DNA of 64,000 nucleotides from NCBI GenBank assembly GCA_964605655.1, contig CAZSDK010000001.1, forward strand, positions 186,001 through 250,000. The letters run 5' to 3'. Positions 1 to 8,422 of this stretch are shown here, in pieces. Every line of letters begins with the position of its first letter. Within the stretch, counting starts at the first letter, position 1. The notes beneath the pieces were generated by a model, which did no database searches, was not told the origin of the DNA, and saw only the letters and a program-made list of their open reading frames with translations. The translations under genes and the position numbers were made by a program. The DNA comes from JAKLIX01 sp964605655. Its GTDB lineage: Bacteria > Bacteroidota > Bacteroidia > Bacteroidales > CAIXZF01.

Positions 1-2
1 GG

Positions 3-2066
3 GAACGTGTGATAGAGGCTGTCATCAAAGAAAAGAAGCAGGCCCGGCAAGACTATGAGGAGGCCAAACAACAGGGAAAAAGTGCCTCCCTTTTGGAACA
101 GCAGCGACCCAACGTGTTCCAGATGAATGTGGCCAACATCATGCCGGGTGATGTCATCAGGGTGGAACTCGATTACACCGAGCTGCTTATTCCCGAGAAT
201 GGCACCTATGAGTTTGTTTATCCCACGGTAGTGGGTCCGCGTTATTCTAACCAGCCCGCTGCCCTGGCACAAGTCGATCAGAAATGGGTAGCCAACCCGT
301 ATACTAAAGAAGGCGTCCTTCCCTTTTACACTTTTAATTTACAGGGTGTCCTTAATGCTGGGATGCCGGTTAGTGAGATCCGTTGCTCCACCCATGAGCT
401 GAACATTCGTTTCGACGACGCGACAAAAGCTTCCTTTAGCCTGAAAGACCCCAATTCATTCCAGGGGAACCGCGATTTTATCCTTCAGTACCGTTTGTCG
501 GGAAACCAGATTCAGTCAGGAGTCCTTCTCTATGAAGGGAAAGATGAAAACTTCTTCCTGGCCATGATCCAACCGCCCAAACAGGTGAAAAACACACAGA
601 TCCCGCCCAGGGAATATGTTTTCATTGTGGATGTCAGTGGTTCAATGTACGGATACCCTCTGGATATCTCTAAAAAGTTGCTCAAAGATCTCCTGGGCAA
701 CCTGCGACCGGTTGATAAGTTCAACATTGTCCTTTTTGCAGGGGCCTCCCAGGTGTATTCTCCCTCTTCCTTACCTGTCACACCTGACAATATCAGCAAG
801 GCGACGGCCTTTATTGACCGGCAGAGCGGAGGGGGTGGCACCGAATTGCTTCCGGCACTGAACACGGCTCTCGGGCTGGGATCCTCTGAAGGATGTTCAA
901 GGACGTTTATCATCGCTACCGACGGTTATGTGACCGTAGAAAAGGAGTCTTTCGAGCTGATCCGGAACAACCTGGGTAAGACCAATTTCTTTGCCTTTGG
1001 TATCGGGACTTCTGTCAATCGGTACCTGATAGAAGGTATCGCACATACCGGGATGGGACAACCCTACATCATCACCAAACAGGAAGAAGCTGAATCGATG
1101 GCTTTCAGATTCAGGGATTATATCCAGACACCCGTCCTCACCGACATTCAGGTCAGGTTTAAGGGCCTGGATGTGTATGATGTGGAACCAAAAACTTTCC
1201 CTGATGTGTTTTCTTCAAGACCGGTAGTGGTCTTTGGCAAATACAAATCTGTTCTTCCAACAGCCAGCGTAGAACTGACGGGCACGACAGGGGAAGGGGA
1301 TTATTTCCAGCGGCTTCCCATAGCCTCCGGCAAAAAAGATGCTTCCAGCCTGGCACTTCGTTACCTCTGGGCCAGGGAAAGGATCCGTTTCCTGGATGAT
1401 TTCAACAGTGCCAGTAATAACAACGACCAGGAAGGGATCACAAAACAGGTGACCGAGCTTGGTCTCAAGTATAATCTTCTCACCCAATACACTTCATTTA
1501 TTGCTGTGGATTCGGAATCCAGGAATAAGGAGGGAGGGAGTACCACCATCCAACAGCCTTTACCCCTTCCTGAGGGGGTCAGTAACTATGCCGTGGGTGG
1601 TGTAAGTTTACAAAAATCGACTTCCTACAACTATACATCCCAGGGTTCCTATCAGAGTAGTCCGTCTTCCCCTTCCATGTCGTTTCCTCTGATGGATTCT
1701 GCACCTGAGGCAGAGACCTATTATCCTAAAACCAAAAAAGCTGAAGACTCCAAAGTAATGGCTGTGGTGGAGACTCTTCCGGAATATCCGGGAGGATCTG
1801 TTGCCATGAAAGCCTACCTCGAAAAGAACCTGATCTACCCCAAACTGGCCAAGGAAGCGTCCCTCGAGGGTGTGGTCATTGTCAGTTTCATTGTCAAAAA
1901 GGATGGGAGCATTGCTAATATTAAGATTCTGAAAAGTCTTGGCAAGGGCTGCGATGAGGAAGCCATTCGGCTGATTAAGACCATGCCGAAATGGATCCCA
2001 GGCAAGCAGAACGGAAAAGCAAAAGAATCAAAAATGACGCTGCAGATCCGCTTTGCACTTCATTAA
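3..2066 (+). CDS. VIT and VWA domain protein with C-terminal TonB domain (5' partial)
   Basis: The frame is open to the left edge, so the gene starts upstream; the in-frame GTG at 9 lies inside the VIT domain and is not a real start. The visible protein (687 residues) begins in the second half of a VIT (inter-alpha-trypsin) domain, recognisable by QARQDYEEAKQQGKSASLLE and a following AN-IMPGD segment. A von Willebrand A domain follows with an intact MIDAS start, DVSGSM, encoded at 630-647. A Ser/Pro/Tyr-rich linker then leads to a TonB C-terminal domain (about the last 95 residues, with ETLPEYPGG and YPKLAKEASLEGVV). VIT-VWA proteins are usually exported or surface proteins; the TonB-like tail suggests contact with an outer-membrane receptor. 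The terminal fusion is unusual. Function is unknown; domain calls are firm. Confidence 0.85.
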   Translation, partial: ERVIEAVIKEKKQARQDYEEAKQQGKSASLLEQQRPNVFQMNVANIMPGDVIRVELDYTELLIPENGTYEFVYPTVVGPRYSNQPAALAQVDQKWVANPYTKEGVLPFYTFNLQGVLNAGMPVSEIRCSTHELNIRFDDATKASFSLKDPNSFQGNRDFILQYRLSGNQIQSGVLLYEGKDENFFLAMIQPPKQVKNTQIPPREYVFIVDVSGSMYGYPLDISKKLLKDLLGNLRPVDKFNIVLFAGASQVYSPSSLPVTPDNISKATAFIDRQSGGGGTELLPALNTALGLGSSEGCSRTFIIATDGYVTVEKESFELIRNNLGKTNFFAFGIGTSVNRYLIEGIAHTGMGQPYIITKQEEAESMAFRFRDYIQTPVLTDIQVRFKGLDVYDVEPKTFPDVFSSRPVVVFGKYKSVLPTASVELTGTTGEGDYFQRLPIASGKKDASSLALRYLWARERIRFLDDFNSASNNNDQEGITKQVTELGLKYNLLTQYTSFIAVDSESRNKEGGSTTIQQPLPLPEGVSNYAVGGVSLQKSTSYNYTSQGSYQSSPSSPSMSFPLMDSAPEAETYYPKTKKAEDSKVMAVVETLPEYPGGSVAMKAYLEKNLIYPKLAKEASLEGVVIVSFIVKKDGSIANIKILKSLGKGCDEEAIRLIKTMPKWIPGKQNGKAKESKMTLQIRFALH

Positions 2067-2121
2067 GGAAAGGGTACGTTCCGCTCATTCCTGGTAGTTG
2101 CAGCAACGATAGAAAAACCGT

Positions 2122-2165
2122 GTAAAGACGTGGAATCCCTTGGTTTCCACGTCTTTACCCTTATT
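2122..2165 (+). terminator. Rho-independent-type hairpin after the VIT/VWA gene
   Basis: A perfect 14-bp inverted repeat (arms 2122-2135 and 2145-2158, core AAAGACGTGGAA) with a 9-nt loop lies 55 bases after the stop and is followed by a short T-rich tract. It separates the VIT/VWA gene from the helicase. Confidence 0.7.
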
Positions 2166-2262
2166 ATTATGCTAGCTACGGTGCCATGATGATGGGATCA
2201 CCCTCAGAAACCGGATTTCCCGGAATTCCCGTGCTTTCTATCAGCAGTACTACTTTTTCCGG

Positions 2263-2270
2263 TATCTTTG
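2263..2270 (+). promoter_or_regulatory. Bacteroidota -7 promoter box (TATCTTTG) for the helicase
   Basis: TATCTTTG matches TAnnTTTG exactly. It overlaps the TTG at 2268 that would give the longest reading frame, so transcription would begin downstream of that codon. This favours the TTG at 2289 as start. Confidence 0.55.
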
Positions 2271-2288
2271 TCCTCTAATTCAGTTATT

Positions 2289-3470
2289 TTGAAGTTTTCC
2301 GATTTTCTTTTCAGTGAAGAATTACTGACAGGCATTTCCTCCATGGGATTTGAGACTCCGACGCCTGTTCAGGAGAAAGCCATTCCTGCCATTTTAGCAG
2401 GGAAGGACGTCCTGGTCTCAGCCCAGACAGGAACCGGTAAGACGGCAGCATTCCTTCTTCCGGTGCTGGAGAAGCTCCTCACCGAGCCACATTCCGACGG
2501 CAACATCCATTGCCTGATCATCGTTCCGACCAGGGAGCTTGCCGTACAGATCGACCAGCACATGGATGCCCTGTCATACTTCACACACCTGAGTTCCATT
2601 GCCGTTTACGGAGGTACTGACGGGATTGTTTTCAACCGGGAGATGGAGTCTCTGTCGAAAGGCACGGATTTGGTCATTTGTACTCCCGGCCGCATGATCG
2701 CCCACCTGGTGATGGATTATGTCAAGGTCTCACAAGTGAGATATCTGATCCTGGACGAGGCAGACCGTATGCTGGATATGGGTTTTTATTCTGATATCAT
2801 GAAGATCATTTCGTATCTCCCTGAGAACAGGCAAAATATGATGTTTTCCGCCACCATGCCCAGGGAGATCCGTTTGCTTGCCAATAAAATACTCAGAGAA
2901 CCGGAGGAGATCAACATCGCTCTTGCCAAACCTGCCGAACGCGTGCTTCAGCTGGCCTATGTGGTTTATGAGAAACAGAAAATCCCCCTCCTCCTCTTCC
3001 TCCTTGGTAACCAGGACCTCAGAAGCATCCTGGTTTTCTGCTCTACCAAGGATAAAGCCAAGCAACTGACCCGCGAACTCAAGAATAAGCGCCTCTCTGC
3101 CGAGGAGATCCATTCCGACCTTGACCAGTCATCACGGGAAAAGGTACTCCTCGACTTTAAAAACCGCAAACTTAACATACTGGTTGCCACCAATGTCCTT
3201 TCCAGGGGTATCGACATTGAAGATATCGATATGGTCATCAATATGGACGTCCCTCATGAAGGGGAAGACTACATCCATCGTATCGGACGAACGGCAAGGG
3301 CACAGTCGGAAGGTGTGGCGGTCACCCTGATCGGGGAAAAAGAACAGGGGTACTTTCAGAAGATAGAGACCTTGCTGGGATCGACCGTTTACAAGGCTGC
3401 CGTTCCCATTCATCTGGGGAAAACCCCGTCATACGAGATTCAAAGACCTAATAAAAGGAAAAGCAGGTAG
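2289..3470 (+). CDS. DEAD-box ATP-dependent RNA helicase
   Basis: An ATP-dependent RNA unwinding enzyme of the RhlE/DeaD type (393 residues from TTG 2289), probably acting in ribosome assembly or mRNA decay. The full motif set is present: a Q motif ending TPVQ, Walker A AQTGTGKT, PTRELA, GG, TPGR, DEAD, SAT, and the helicase C-terminal motifs ending HRIGRTAR. It stops soon after the second RecA domain with only a short basic tail, so it is a minimal helicase without an RNA-binding extension. No ATG exists before residue 26 of the longest frame. TTG 2289 gives the family-like N-terminus MKFSDF and lies about 19 bases after the -7 box; TTG 2268 lies inside that box. A hairpin terminator follows. 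Confidence 0.9.
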   Translation: MKFSDFLFSEELLTGISSMGFETPTPVQEKAIPAILAGKDVLVSAQTGTGKTAAFLLPVLEKLLTEPHSDGNIHCLIIVPTRELAVQIDQHMDALSYFTHLSSIAVYGGTDGIVFNREMESLSKGTDLVICTPGRMIAHLVMDYVKVSQVRYLILDEADRMLDMGFYSDIMKIISYLPENRQNMMFSATMPREIRLLANKILREPEEINIALAKPAERVLQLAYVVYEKQKIPLLLFLLGNQDLRSILVFCSTKDKAKQLTRELKNKRLSAEEIHSDLDQSSREKVLLDFKNRKLNILVATNVLSRGIDIEDIDMVINMDVPHEGEDYIHRIGRTARAQSEGVAVTLIGEKEQGYFQKIETLLGSTVYKAAVPIHLGKTPSYEIQRPNKRKSR

Positions 3471-3504
3471 CTGGAGTCCCCGCAGGAATATCTGAAGGAG
3501 TGAT

Positions 3505-3531
3505 CCAGACCCTGCCGGTCTGGAATTTTAT
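3505..3531 (+). terminator. Hairpin terminator after the helicase
   Basis: CCAGACC and GGTCTGG (3505-3511, 3517-3523) form a 7-bp stem with a 5-base loop, followed by AATTTTAT. It lies between the helicase stop and the cyclophilin start. Confidence 0.6.
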
Positions 3532-3554
3532 GTATTTTAGCCAAAATTATCAAT

Positions 3555-3995
3555 ATGTTACAAGCAGAGATCCACACAGCTAAAGGAGTGATGAAGGTGT
3601 CATTTTATGAAAAGGATACCCCCAACACCGTTGCCAATTTTGTAAAGCTCGCCCGGGAGGGCTTTTACGACGGATTAACGTTCCACAGGGTGATCCCTGA
3701 TTTTGTGATCCAGGGAGGATGCCCCAACGGAACTGGCGCCGGAGGGCCCGGATATACCATCAAATGCGAGACCAGCGGTGGGAACCAGTACCACGACCGT
3801 GGCGTCCTTTCCATGGCGCATGCTGGAAAAGATACCGGCGGGTCCCAGTTTTTCATCTGTCATAACCGTCATCATACCAGCCACCTCGACAGGGTACACA
3901 CTTGTTTTGGAAAGGTATATGAAGGACTGGAAGTGATCGATGCCATCCGGCAGGGCGACAGGATAGAGAAGATTGTTGTTCTGGAGGCAGAATAA
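3555..3995 (+). CDS. Cyclophilin-type peptidyl-prolyl cis-trans isomerase
   Basis: Catalyses proline cis-trans isomerisation during protein folding. This is a single-domain cyclophilin of 146 residues with no signal peptide, so cytoplasmic. The active-site block FHRVIPDFVIQGGCPNG carries the conserved catalytic Arg, and SQFFIC is also intact. Its small size and the GTGAGGPGY loop match the short bacterial PpiB type. The ATG start at 3555 fits the family N-terminus. The gene stands alone, between the helicase terminator and a convergent lipoprotein gene. Confidence 0.93.
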   Translation: MLQAEIHTAKGVMKVSFYEKDTPNTVANFVKLAREGFYDGLTFHRVIPDFVIQGGCPNGTGAGGPGYTIKCETSGGNQYHDRGVLSMAHAGKDTGGSQFFICHNRHHTSHLDRVHTCFGKVYEGLEVIDAIRQGDRIEKIVVLEAE

Positions 3996-4063
3996 GTAAG
4001 AAGGAATAGTTAGAAGTAATGGAAAGAAGTAGGCAGTACTGTTAGGCTAGGTACTTTACTTTA

Positions 4064-4688
<625 letters not shown>

Positions 4689-4759
4689 GTTTTAAAAATT
4701 TTAATTTCAATGATCAGTCCCTGTCATCAGGTTTCAAAATTCACCAACGAATATAATGC

Positions 4760-4785
4760 CAAAAGTAATGGATTCTAAGATCAAA
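4760..4785 (-). promoter_or_regulatory. Bacteroidota promoter for the LEA14-like lipoprotein
   Basis: On the minus strand TACTTTTG (4760-4767) matches TAnnTTTG, with a TTTG (-33-like, 4782-4785) 14 bases further upstream. It lies 72 bases before the ATG at 4688. Confidence 0.5.
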
Positions 4786-4862
4786 TTTTGGAGGGCCGTC
4801 AAATGACTGGAATCATGTTTCGCGGGAAATTGATACTTTAGCACCCCATTCATACAAGATCC

Positions 4863-6152
4863 ATGGAAGACCAGCCTTCAAAAAGATCTGTTTTCTCATT
4901 CAGCCGTAACTTCTGGACAGCCATCGCCATGGAGTTTTTTGAGAGAGGCTCCTATTACGGTGTGATGTCGGTTTTATCGGTTTACCTGGTGTTATCAAAG
5001 CCGGAAGGAGGTCTTGCTTTTACCAAGGAGAGTGTCGGGGTCATCAAGAGCGTGATCACACCTTTGCTTTACTTTTTACCCATCTTTGCCGGTGCCCTTG
5101 GCGACCGGTTCGGATACCGGAGAATCCTGTTTTTTGCATTTATCCTGATGAGTCTGGGGTATTTCTTTGCCGGACTGTCGTCTACCTATGCAACTGTCTT
5201 TTCAAGCCTTGTGCTCATGGCTGTTGGTGCCGGATTTTTCAAGCCCATGATATCCGGGACCATTGCAAGGGTGACCCATTCCTCCAACTCTTCCCTGGGT
5301 TTTGGAATATACTACTGGTCAATCAACCTGGGTGCCTTTTTATTCCCCTTGATCCTTATACCTTACCTGAAAGGAATTTCCTTTAACTACATCTTCTTCA
5401 TGGCAGCCATAGGCACCGGAAGTATGCTGCTGCTGAACCTGTTCGTTTTCCGGGAGCCAGTGCATGAAAAATCGACCAAACCCCTGGGGAAGGTTATGGA
5501 AGAAATGCTCAGTGTAGTTCTGGACTACAAGTTCATCCTGATGATCGTCATCTACGCCGGTTTCTGGATCATGTACTTCCAGGTATATGACTCGGTGCTC
5601 TGGTATCTGAAAGAGAAGGTGAACATGACCCCGTTTAACCAGCTGGTGAACCGTTTCCTGAGCCTTTTCCAGACCCAGCCCAATTGGAAGTTCGACGCGG
5701 AACATGTTACGGTGATGAATGCAGGAGCAATCATTCTCCTGCAGCTACTTGTATCCAGCCTGGTGAGGAACACCAAAGCTCTGCCGACCATGATCACAGG
5801 CATTGCCCTTGGATCTATCGGGATGGGCATGCTGGCCATCGCGCCTACAGCCTGGATATTCCTTCTCTCTATGTTCATTTTCACCGTCGGTGAGATGATC
5901 GCCCACCCCAAGTTCATCTCATATGTGGGAATGATCGCCCCTCATGACAAAAAAGCCCTCTACCAGGGATATGCTTTTCTCTACGGTGTGATCGGCAGCG
6001 GGGTGGGCGGCATCCTCGGAGCAGCCCTGTATGTGAGGTTTGTGGAAAAGATGAATCAGCCATCGCTGCTGTGGATCACCTTCAGCATGATCGGTGTGGT
6101 GACCATCATCGGGTTGTTACTGTATAACCGGTTTCTGGCGCCGAGGGAGTAG
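4863..6152 (+). CDS. POT/PTR-type MFS transporter (peptide transporter-like)
   Basis: A 429-residue polytopic inner-membrane protein of the major facilitator superfamily. The first helix carries FFERGSYYGV, close to the ExxERFxYYG signature of proton-coupled oligopeptide transporters. The loop between helices 2 and 3 has the MFS motif GDRFGYRR. About twelve membrane segments can be seen. Uptake of di- or tripeptides driven by protons is the family role; the exact substrate is inferred. A near-consensus box TACTTTAG lies 22 bases before the ATG. The stop codon overlaps a KGGCAGT heptamer repeat. Confidence 0.8.
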   Translation: MEDQPSKRSVFSFSRNFWTAIAMEFFERGSYYGVMSVLSVYLVLSKPEGGLAFTKESVGVIKSVITPLLYFLPIFAGALGDRFGYRRILFFAFILMSLGYFFAGLSSTYATVFSSLVLMAVGAGFFKPMISGTIARVTHSSNSSLGFGIYYWSINLGAFLFPLILIPYLKGISFNYIFFMAAIGTGSMLLLNLFVFREPVHEKSTKPLGKVMEEMLSVVLDYKFILMIVIYAGFWIMYFQVYDSVLWYLKEKVNMTPFNQLVNRFLSLFQTQPNWKFDAEHVTVMNAGAIILLQLLVSSLVRNTKALPTMITGIALGSIGMGMLAIAPTAWIFLLSMFIFTVGEMIAHPKFISYVGMIAPHDKKALYQGYAFLYGVIGSGVGGILGAALYVRFVEKMNQPSLLWITFSMIGVVTIIGLLLYNRFLAPRE

Positions 6153-6178
6153 GCAGTGGGCAGTTGACAGTGGACAGC
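6151..6178. repeat. Degenerate KGGCAGT heptamer repeat at a stop codon
   Basis: Four consecutive 7-base units (AGGCAGT, GGGCAGT, TGACAGT, GGACAGC) start within the TAG stop of the transporter. The same unit occurs at 55918-55930 and 58465-58507. Confidence 0.6.
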
Positions 6179-6193
6179 CTGTGAAAAAGTTCC

Positions 6194-6754
6194 TTATAAC
6201 CCAAGATCTGCACTTATTGGAAGCATGGACTGGATGGCGATGGCAGTGAACTCATCGATAGGGAGGCCTATCTTCTCACACTCCATGATGTTCTCTCTCT
6301 TTACTGAAGCAGCAAATGCCTTTTCTTTCATCCTTTTGACCACGGATTTGGGTTTGACGCTCCCCAGTTTCCGGTCGGGATACACATAAGTGGTGGCGAA
6401 AATGAGGCCTGTAATGGTCTCTCCTGCAGCCAGTGCATGCTGGAACTCTGTGTTTCTGTCCTTTCCGGAAGCTTCTTCATTATGCATGCGGATGGCATCC
6501 AGCACCTCCTCATCCAACTCATAATCCTTCAGAAGGTTTTCTGTCTGAAGTCCGTGAATTTTTGGGTCTGCGTTAGTGATCTCCACATCCAGATCATGAA
6601 GCAGTCCGGCCATGGCCCAGTTCTCCTCATTCCGTCCCAGATGCTGTGCGAGGCCCCTGAGCACAGCCTCGGAGGCCAGGCAATGCTGTATCATCTTTTC
6701 GTTCTTAATGTATTGATGAAGGAGCTCCAGTGCTTTATCTCTTGTCAGTTTCAT
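6194..6754 (-). CDS. HD-domain (HDIG-type) predicted phosphohydrolase
   Basis: A cytoplasmic protein of 186 residues with a metal-binding HD fold: His near residue 26, a GLLHDLD metal motif around residue 60, and later His residues including MHNEEA. HD proteins of this size act on nucleotides or phosphoesters; the substrate cannot be told from sequence. I place the start at the ATG at 6754. A longer TTG start at 6775 lies within the -7 promoter box and would precede transcription. The gene is convergent with the POT transporter and divergent from tRNA-Arg. Confidence 0.8.
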   Translation of the reverse strand: MKLTRDKALELLHQYIKNEKMIQHCLASEAVLRGLAQHLGRNEENWAMAGLLHDLDVEITNADPKIHGLQTENLLKDYELDEEVLDAIRMHNEEASGKDRNTEFQHALAAGETITGLIFATTYVYPDRKLGSVKPKSVVKRMKEKAFAASVKRENIMECEKIGLPIDEFTAIAIQSMLPISADLGL

Positions 6755-6772
6755 AAATCGGGATTTGGGGAG

Positions 6773-6780
6773 CAAAAATA
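6773..6780 (-). promoter_or_regulatory. Bacteroidota -7 box for the HD-domain gene
   Basis: TATTTTTG on the minus strand matches TAnnTTTG and ends about 19 bases before the ATG at 6754. It is back to back with the tRNA promoter at 6807-6814. Confidence 0.55.
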
Positions 6781-6806
6781 ACTCATTTTCAAAGGTGAAA
6801 AATGAC

Positions 6807-6814
6807 TATCTTTG
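6807..6814 (+). promoter_or_regulatory. Bacteroidota -7 box for tRNA-Arg
   Basis: TATCTTTG followed by CAC matches TAnnTTTG; it sits 52 bases before the mature tRNA 5' end. Confidence 0.6.
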
Positions 6815-6866
6815 CACTCCTTAAAATGTGTGAGGAAGCCCACCCAGGAACACATACACTGACTTT

Positions 6867-6940
6867 GGCTCCGTGGCTCAATTGGATAGAGCATCAGATT
6901 CCGGTTCTGAGGGTTGGGGGTTCGAGTCCCTTCGGAGTCA
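6867..6940 (+). tRNA. tRNA-Arg (anticodon CCG)
   Basis: A 74-base cloverleaf can be folded by eye. The acceptor stem GGCTCCG pairs with CGGAGTC (one G-U pair), the D stem is GCTC/GAGC, the anticodon stem is TCAGA/TCTGA with loop TTCCGGT, and the T loop is TTCGAGT. The anticodon CCG reads CGG arginine codons. CCA is not encoded. It has its own promoter upstream and a strong hairpin plus terminator downstream, so it is a single-gene transcript. The AT-rich glycan genes begin just after it. Confidence 0.95.
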
Positions 6941-6950
6941 CAAAAACAGA

Positions 6951-6996
6951 GTGAGAGCTAGTGTCAGTACTTAGAAGTACTGAGATTAGTTCTCAC
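6951..6996 (+). other. 46-base imperfect hairpin just downstream of tRNA-Arg
   Basis: Outer arms GTGAGA/TCTCAC (6951-6956, 6991-6996), a middle CTA/TAG, and inner arms TCAGTACTT/AAGTACTGA (6964-6972, 6975-6983) close on a 2-base spacer. It lies between the tRNA and its terminator, so it would be in the primary transcript. Confidence 0.6.
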
Positions 6997-7028
6997 CTGC
7001 CTAGCCGGCCAGGCAGGCTTTGTTTTTT
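6996..7028 (+). terminator. Rho-independent terminator of the tRNA-Arg transcript
   Basis: CCTGCCT (6996-7002) pairs with AGGCAGG (7011-7017); the GC-rich loop AGCCGGCC is followed by CTTTGTTTTTT. Confidence 0.75.
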
Positions 7029-7116
7029 CCCTGTGTACTCACACCAGCTCTTCAACTCACCCATCAACCATGTGTTTACACAAGCTGTTCTAAAGTACTT
7101 GAATGGCGAAATACCC

Positions 7117-7142
7117 TTGATAGCAGGAATTTCCTATTTTTG
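7117..7142 (+). promoter_or_regulatory. Bacteroidota promoter for the glycan gene group
   Basis: TATTTTTG (7135-7142) matches TAnnTTTG, with TTG at 7117-7119 in the -33 position; the ATG follows 36 bases later at 7178. Confidence 0.5.
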
Positions 7143-7177
7143 GTACTTCAAATGAGTGGTCACCTTCAGAATTAATT

Positions 7178-8422
7178 ATGGATATCGTTGTTGGAGCAGG
7201 TGTTTCCGGATTGAGTTATGCCAATTTCTGCAGATCAGGAGATTATCTGATCCTCGAAAAAGACAGTAGTCCGGGAGGGTACTGTAAGACGATTTATAAG
7301 GACCGATTTATCTGGGACTACTCCGGGCATTATTTTCATTTCCGGAATAAAGAAATTGCAAAATATCTTTACGACAGGATGACGGATACGGAAATCCTGG
7401 AAATTACCAGGAGATCGAAAATCAAATATAAGGACAGACATATCGATTTCCCTTTTCAGAAAAACATTCACCAGCTTGAAAAAGAAGAATTCATTGACTG
7501 CCTGTATGATCTGTTTGACAGGACTGAGCATGACACCTGTTCCTCTTTTAAAGATATGCTCCTCGGGAAATTCGGCAAGTCGATTTGTGACAAATTTCTG
7601 ATCCCCTATAATGAGAAATTATATAAATGTGACCTTGGACTTCTGGACCCGGATGCCATCGGCAGGTTCTTCCCTCATGCCACCATCGAAGAAATCATTA
7701 GAGGCATTAAGAACAGAAGCCACGGTTCCTATAATGATCATTTTACCTACCCTAAGCTTGGGGCCATAGAATATGTAAATGCACTCCTCTTTTCTGTTCC
7801 TGACAGCAAGATCAGATACGACTCCGAAATATCCTCGGTAGATCTGAAGAAAAAAATAGTCTGCACTGATAAAGGCCAGTTTCCGTATGACAGACTCATC
7901 AGCTCAATCCCTTTTCCAAGATTATTGGAAATCGCTGGTATTGATTATGACAAAGGACTCTATACCTGGAGTAAGGTATTGGTATTCAACCTTGGTTTTG
8001 ATGCAAAGGGGAGCGATATGAGCAGTCACTGGATTTATTTTCCTGAGGACGATTATGTGTTTTACCGGGTGGGATTTTACGACAACATATTATCCACCGA
8101 TAGGATGTCTCTCTATGTTGAGATCAGTTTTCAACAGCATGAGGTCATCGATATTGAAAAGCAGAAGGCGCTTGTACTATCTGACCTGAGAAAGGCCGGA
8201 ATATTGACAAACCAGAATCTTGTCGCCGAGCACCATGTGGTTCTCGATCCCGCCTATGTTCACATTAGAAAAGAGTCAGAAGCGGATAAAATGAAGAAAA
8301 AGTCATTTCTGGAAAAAAATGCAGTATTCATGATCGGACGATATGGGGATTGGAAGTATTGTTCGATTGAGGATAATATACTCGATTCCATGTTATTAGC
8401 CGACCGTCTTAAACAAATGTAA
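7178..8422 (+). CDS. FAD-dependent oxidoreductase, UDP-galactopyranose mutase/amine oxidase-like
   Basis: A 414-residue flavoprotein with an N-terminal Rossmann motif GAGVSGLSYA, an acidic residue ending the second strand (ILEKD) and a GGYCKT segment, as in NAD(P)-binding-like amine oxidases and the UDP-galactopyranose mutase group. No signal peptide is visible. Its position directly before a GT39-like membrane glycosyltransferase (the TAA stop overlaps the next ATG by one base) and a GT2 enzyme suggests a role in making or modifying a surface sugar or lipid carrier. The substrate is not determined. The coding sequence is visibly richer in A and T than the flanking housekeeping genes. It has its own promoter. 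Confidence 0.7.
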   Translation: MDIVVGAGVSGLSYANFCRSGDYLILEKDSSPGGYCKTIYKDRFIWDYSGHYFHFRNKEIAKYLYDRMTDTEILEITRRSKIKYKDRHIDFPFQKNIHQLEKEEFIDCLYDLFDRTEHDTCSSFKDMLLGKFGKSICDKFLIPYNEKLYKCDLGLLDPDAIGRFFPHATIEEIIRGIKNRSHGSYNDHFTYPKLGAIEYVNALLFSVPDSKIRYDSEISSVDLKKKIVCTDKGQFPYDRLISSIPFPRLLEIAGIDYDKGLYTWSKVLVFNLGFDAKGSDMSSHWIYFPEDDYVFYRVGFYDNILSTDRMSLYVEISFQQHEVIDIEKQKALVLSDLRKAGILTNQNLVAEHHVVLDPAYVHIRKESEADKMKKKSFLEKNAVFMIGRYGDWKYCSIEDNILDSMLLADRLKQM

